A stretch of DNA of 42,860 bases from Planctomycetia bacterium (GTDB lineage Bacteria > Planctomycetota > UBA8108 > SXIK01). The stretch is taken from assembly GCA_005772855.1 (NCBI GenBank), contig SXIK01000176.1:1-42860 (forward strand), read 5' to 3'. The translations under genes were made by a program, and so were the position numbers. The notes under the pieces were generated by a model, which worked only from the letters and a program-made list of their open reading frames with translations, was not told where the DNA came from and searched no databases. Positions 40,289-42,860 of this stretch are shown here, piece by piece. Every line of letters starts with the position of its first letter. Positions within the stretch are counted from its first letter, which is position 1.

Positions 40289-42859
40289 CTACCGCCCACA
40301 CCTCGACGCACACTCGCCCAGCCCGTCCGCGGTCGGATCCCCTCCGCAGCCGAACGGACCCGGCGTCGGCGGCGCGTCCCCGCCTAGGAACAGGAACGCC
40401 AGCGTGTGCACGCCGTCGGAGATGTCGACCTTGCCGTCGTCGTTGGAATCGCTGGAATCGCGGCAAGCCGGAACTGCACCGCCGAGGAAGAGAAAGCCGA
40501 GCGTGGCAACAGGATCGGAGATGTCGACCTTGCCGTCGTCGTTGGTGTCGCCCCGGCGGAAACCTCGCGCCAGCGGCGGTGTGATGGTGACCGTGCAGCG
40601 CGGGCGCACCGAACGCGAAACGCCCACCGCGCCGCGCACCTCGTAGGCATATTCGCCCGGCACGACATCGAGGTCGACAAAGCGCTCGGCCGCTCCCGAG
40701 AGTGTCGTGACCAGGACCTCGTTGCGGTAGACGTAGAGCTCCTCGTAGAGAACGGGGTTGTCCCATTCCAGCACGGCCGCCGCGCTCTGATCTTCGTCGT
40801 CGAGGTGGACAGCCCGGCAAGCGAGGTTGACGGGACACGGGGCGCCGAAGTCGCAGGCGCGCGAGTCGTTGGTGGGATCGAGGTCCTTGAAGTTGTCCTC
40901 CAGGCGCACGACCAGCGTCACCGGCTCGTGCGGCGCCTCGACCTTGAGCTCGACGACGGTGCTCGAGCCTGGTGCAAGAAGGGACAGGCGGCTGGAGTTG
41001 GCTACCTGACGCTCGCTGCCATCTTCGGAGCGGTAGAGGACGCGTACCCTCGGCTGCGGACCACGCCGATCGTGGACGGCGGAGCTAGTGAGCCCGAGGT
41101 TCTCTACCTGCACCGTCACTGTGACCATCGCTCCGGGAGCAGCGAAAGGGTGGCTCAGCTTGCAGCTCTCGATGGCGAGGTCGGGGCCGATCGAGAAGTC
41201 GGCCGTTTGGTAGCCCGATGGCGCCACGCCGCCTCCGGCGCCCGCGCCGACTTGGAGGCCTCGCCGCACGCGCTGGGACGAGGCGCCCTGGTCGAGGTAC
41301 ACCGTGTGGACCGAGCCCTGCGGCGTCAAGACTGCTTTCGGATTGGTGATGGTGCGGCTGCCGTCGGTCATCCGCATCGGCGCCGTCCATTCGCTCGCGC
41401 CGCCGCCCAAGGCGGTCATCATTAAATCACCGGTGCTGGCGCGCGTGCCCGGCAGGCCGCGCTGGCTGAAGAGAATGACCGCGTCGGGACCCTGGAGAAG
41501 GATCGAGTCCGCTGGATCGACCAGCTCGGGAAGCTCCCAGAAGACCTCGTGGTCCCAGGCGTAAACGGGCGCATCACAGCGGCCGCGGATGCGCACCGGA
41601 TCGTCGAACGTGATGCCCTGCGTGCCCTCCTCGCGAAAGCGGGTCGTGTAGAGGTAGCGCAGTCCTCCCATGCCCGTGTCGTTGGGCTCCGAGCCTTCCG
41701 GCACCGCCGTCCAGGCGATGAGGCCTTCCAGGAGCTCGTCGTCATTGTAGCCCATGGCGATTCTCGGCTCGAGGATGCCAGGGAAGCGGTCGAGGATCTC
41801 CGGCGGCACGGCGGGGACGGGAGTGCTCCAGGTAGCTTGCGCGTTGCGGCGCCAGCGCGAGAAGAGGAGGTTGCGGCCGCGGTTGTCGTCGACGAGATTT
41901 TGATGGAGCCCATCGTGCACCCAGACGCAGGCGGCGTCTTGGCCGTCACGCGTCATCGCCACGTCTGGCTCGATGTTGATGCCGCTCGTCGACAGTACAA
42001 GCGGAGCCGCCGGGCTTAGGGTCGTAACGCCGCCCGCCGCCGAGACGCCAAGGCGGCGGGCGACGATCTGGGTCGAGGTCAAATTCGGCTGCAGATCGCG
42101 CACCACCTCGGTCTGGTAGCGTTCGCGCGGGTCGCAAGAGCGACAGGTGGTGACGATGGTGCGCATCCCACGGTCGACGAGGAAGTCGCCGCCGTACCGC
42201 ACCCAGGCGACCCAGGCTTCGCCGCTCTCGGCGGAGGCGGCGAGGCTCGGGCTGCCATCGGCGCGCCAGTCGGCGATATTGGTTGACGGCTCGGAGATGT
42301 CGACGCCGGAATTGCGGAACGCCGCGAAATTGTTGGTCGTGGGGCCGATCGCATGAACGCGGATGTTGGCTCGGGCGGCGTTGCGGTTGGAGGGTCCAAG
42401 GTAGGACGCAGGATTGGCGGGATCGAGCGGCGGAATGGGCAACTCGAGGGACGATCCGTTGGTCTCGGTGAAGGCCATGAAGGCGACGTCGTCCGCGATG
42501 TACGCGCCCGATGGATCGAGGAAGTAGGGGTTGGCGCCCGTGACAGCGAATTGAAAGTCGCGGTCGTGAGCCCCGCGCTGGCGAATATTGAGGATGCCTC
42601 CTGGCGCCGACGGCTCGCCGGCCGGGTCGGCGCTCATCCACACGTCGATGAGCGTGTCGCCGGAGGGCGAAACGACGGTCTCGGGGATCGAGATGAGCTC
42701 GTGGACGTTGATGAGCTCGAACACCGCGCCGGCCCCACCGCCATCGGTCCCACCCGCACCGCCGTCCTCGCCCGGGCATTCTCGCGACGTCGACTCGCCG
42801 CACTTCTCGATGCAGCTTGGGCAGACGCAATCGAACGGTGGATTCGGGCACTCGAAGAT
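40289..42859 (-). CDS. Large secreted surface protein with CARDB, fibronectin-like and dockerin domains (5' end outside window)
   Basis: The - strand frame is open to the right edge, so the start lies beyond it and about 857 residues are visible. The visible N-terminus is Cys-rich (FECPNPPFDCVCPSCIEKCGE) followed by a Gly-rich linker. Next is a long region, about residues 45-560, of beta-rich repeats with WVAWVRYGGDF, AACVWVHDG and LIAWTAVPEGSEPND, resembling propeller or sialidase-like repeats. A CARDB-type domain follows (DLAIESCKLSHPFAAPGAMV... VENLGLTSSAV), then a fibronectin-like domain, and two dockerin repeats (FRRGDTNDDGKVDISDPVATLGFLFLGG and SNDDGKVDISDGVHTLAFLFLGG). The tail is PPTPGPFGCGGDPTADGLGE. 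It appears more G+C-rich than its neighbours by eye. Confidence 0.82.
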   Translation of the reverse strand: MFECPNPPFDCVCPSCIEKCGESTSRECPGEDGGAGGTDGGGAGAVFELINVHELISIPETVVSPSGDTLIDVWMSADPAGEPSAPGGILNIRQRGAHDRDFQFAVTGANPYFLDPSGAYIADDVAFMAFTETNGSSLELPIPPLDPANPASYLGPSNRNAARANIRVHAIGPTTNNFAAFRNSGVDISEPSTNIADWRADGSPSLAASAESGEAWVAWVRYGGDFLVDRGMRTIVTTCRSCDPRERYQTEVVRDLQPNLTSTQIVARRLGVSAAGGVTTLSPAAPLVLSTSGINIEPDVAMTRDGQDAACVWVHDGLHQNLVDDNRGRNLLFSRWRRNAQATWSTPVPAVPPEILDRFPGILEPRIAMGYNDDELLEGLIAWTAVPEGSEPNDTGMGGLRYLYTTRFREEGTQGITFDDPVRIRGRCDAPVYAWDHEVFWELPELVDPADSILLQGPDAVILFSQRGLPGTRASTGDLMMTALGGGASEWTAPMRMTDGSRTITNPKAVLTPQGSVHTVYLDQGASSQRVRRGLQVGAGAGGGVAPSGYQTADFSIGPDLAIESCKLSHPFAAPGAMVTVTVQVENLGLTSSAVHDRRGPQPRVRVLYRSEDGSERQVANSSRLSLLAPGSSTVVELKVEAPHEPVTLVVRLEDNFKDLDPTNDSRACDFGAPCPVNLACRAVHLDDEDQSAAAVLEWDNPVLYEELYVYRNEVLVTTLSGAAERFVDLDVVPGEYAYEVRGAVGVSRSVRPRCTVTITPPLARGFRRGDTNDDGKVDISDPVATLGFLFLGGAVPACRDSSDSNDDGKVDISDGVHTLAFLFLGGDAPPTPGPFGCGGDPTADGLGECASRCGR
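40416..40545 (-). repeat. Two identical 31-base segments encoding the dockerin loops
   Basis: Bases 40416-40446 and 40515-40545 are identical over 31 positions, 99 bases (33 codons) apart, and encode the calcium loop NDDGKVDISD of each dockerin repeat. Identity at silent positions suggests recent duplication or gene conversion. Confidence 0.75.
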
Positions 42860-42860
42860 C

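Noticed and set aside
1-42860. CRISPR array, integrase or intact insertion sequence
   Set aside because: No regular short repeats with spacers and no intact transposase or integrase were seen; the only mobile-type trace is the DUF4338 relic.

Overview
The window is bacterial chromosome, by eye around 60% G+C and densely coded on both strands. Two secreted proteins (7915-9264 and 40289-42859) end in paired EF-hand-like dockerin repeats with the phrases 'DPVATLGFLFLGG' and 'DPTAD-L--C'. Together with DUF1080/ThuA proteins and 'HLKNGRKL-G' secreted proteins, this points to Planctomycetota, probably a lineage outside the best-studied cultured genera. That placement is inference from protein style; no rRNA or tRNA gene was found.

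Left part (1-7108, all +): the 3' end of ftsK, then rimO (overlapping ftsK by 101 bases), pgsA, a partner-switching set (membrane PP2C phosphatase, GHKL anti-sigma kinase, STAS antagonist), a P-II signal protein and rpoN (sigma-54). No partner sigma factor for the kinase is encoded beside it. Next come a short SSB (-), a secreted calcium-loop/dockerin protein (-), rluB (+), a single-span membrane protein of unknown function (-) and selB (+), which implies the organism decodes selenocysteine.

Middle (13606-30152): a secreted dienelactone-hydrolase-type protein is followed by a membrane-protein gene broken by two frameshifts. On the - strand follow a DUF1080-ThuA-DUF1080 protein, ileS, a lipoprotein-type sppA, a large secreted heparinase II/III-like polysaccharide lyase with two golvesin-like domains, and a tightly coupled cutA-moeA-mobA operon. 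Divergent from cutA is a two-gene lipid-transport (Mla-type) operon in which ATPase and permease are fused in one polypeptide.

Right part (30295-42860): a proton-pumping pyrophosphatase with the K+-independent signature, two genes of unknown function (one secreted, one TPR-like), an RluA-family pseudouridine synthase divergent from hisH-hisF, and a secreted 'NGRKL' protein with a HEAT-like tail. Then comes an unusual non-coding stretch (38994-39566) with a dense series of GC-rich hairpins, running directly into a decayed DUF4338 (DruA-like) gene. The window closes with a large CARDB/dockerin surface protein whose start lies beyond the right edge.

The items most worth a second look are: the hairpin array beside the decayed DUF4338 gene; the partner-switching module sitting with glnB-rpoN; a set of start codons 6-8 bases after TANNNT -10 boxes, suggesting leaderless mRNAs; the MlaF-MlaE fusion with a large unknown partner; and the C-terminal tail shared by the two dockerin proteins.
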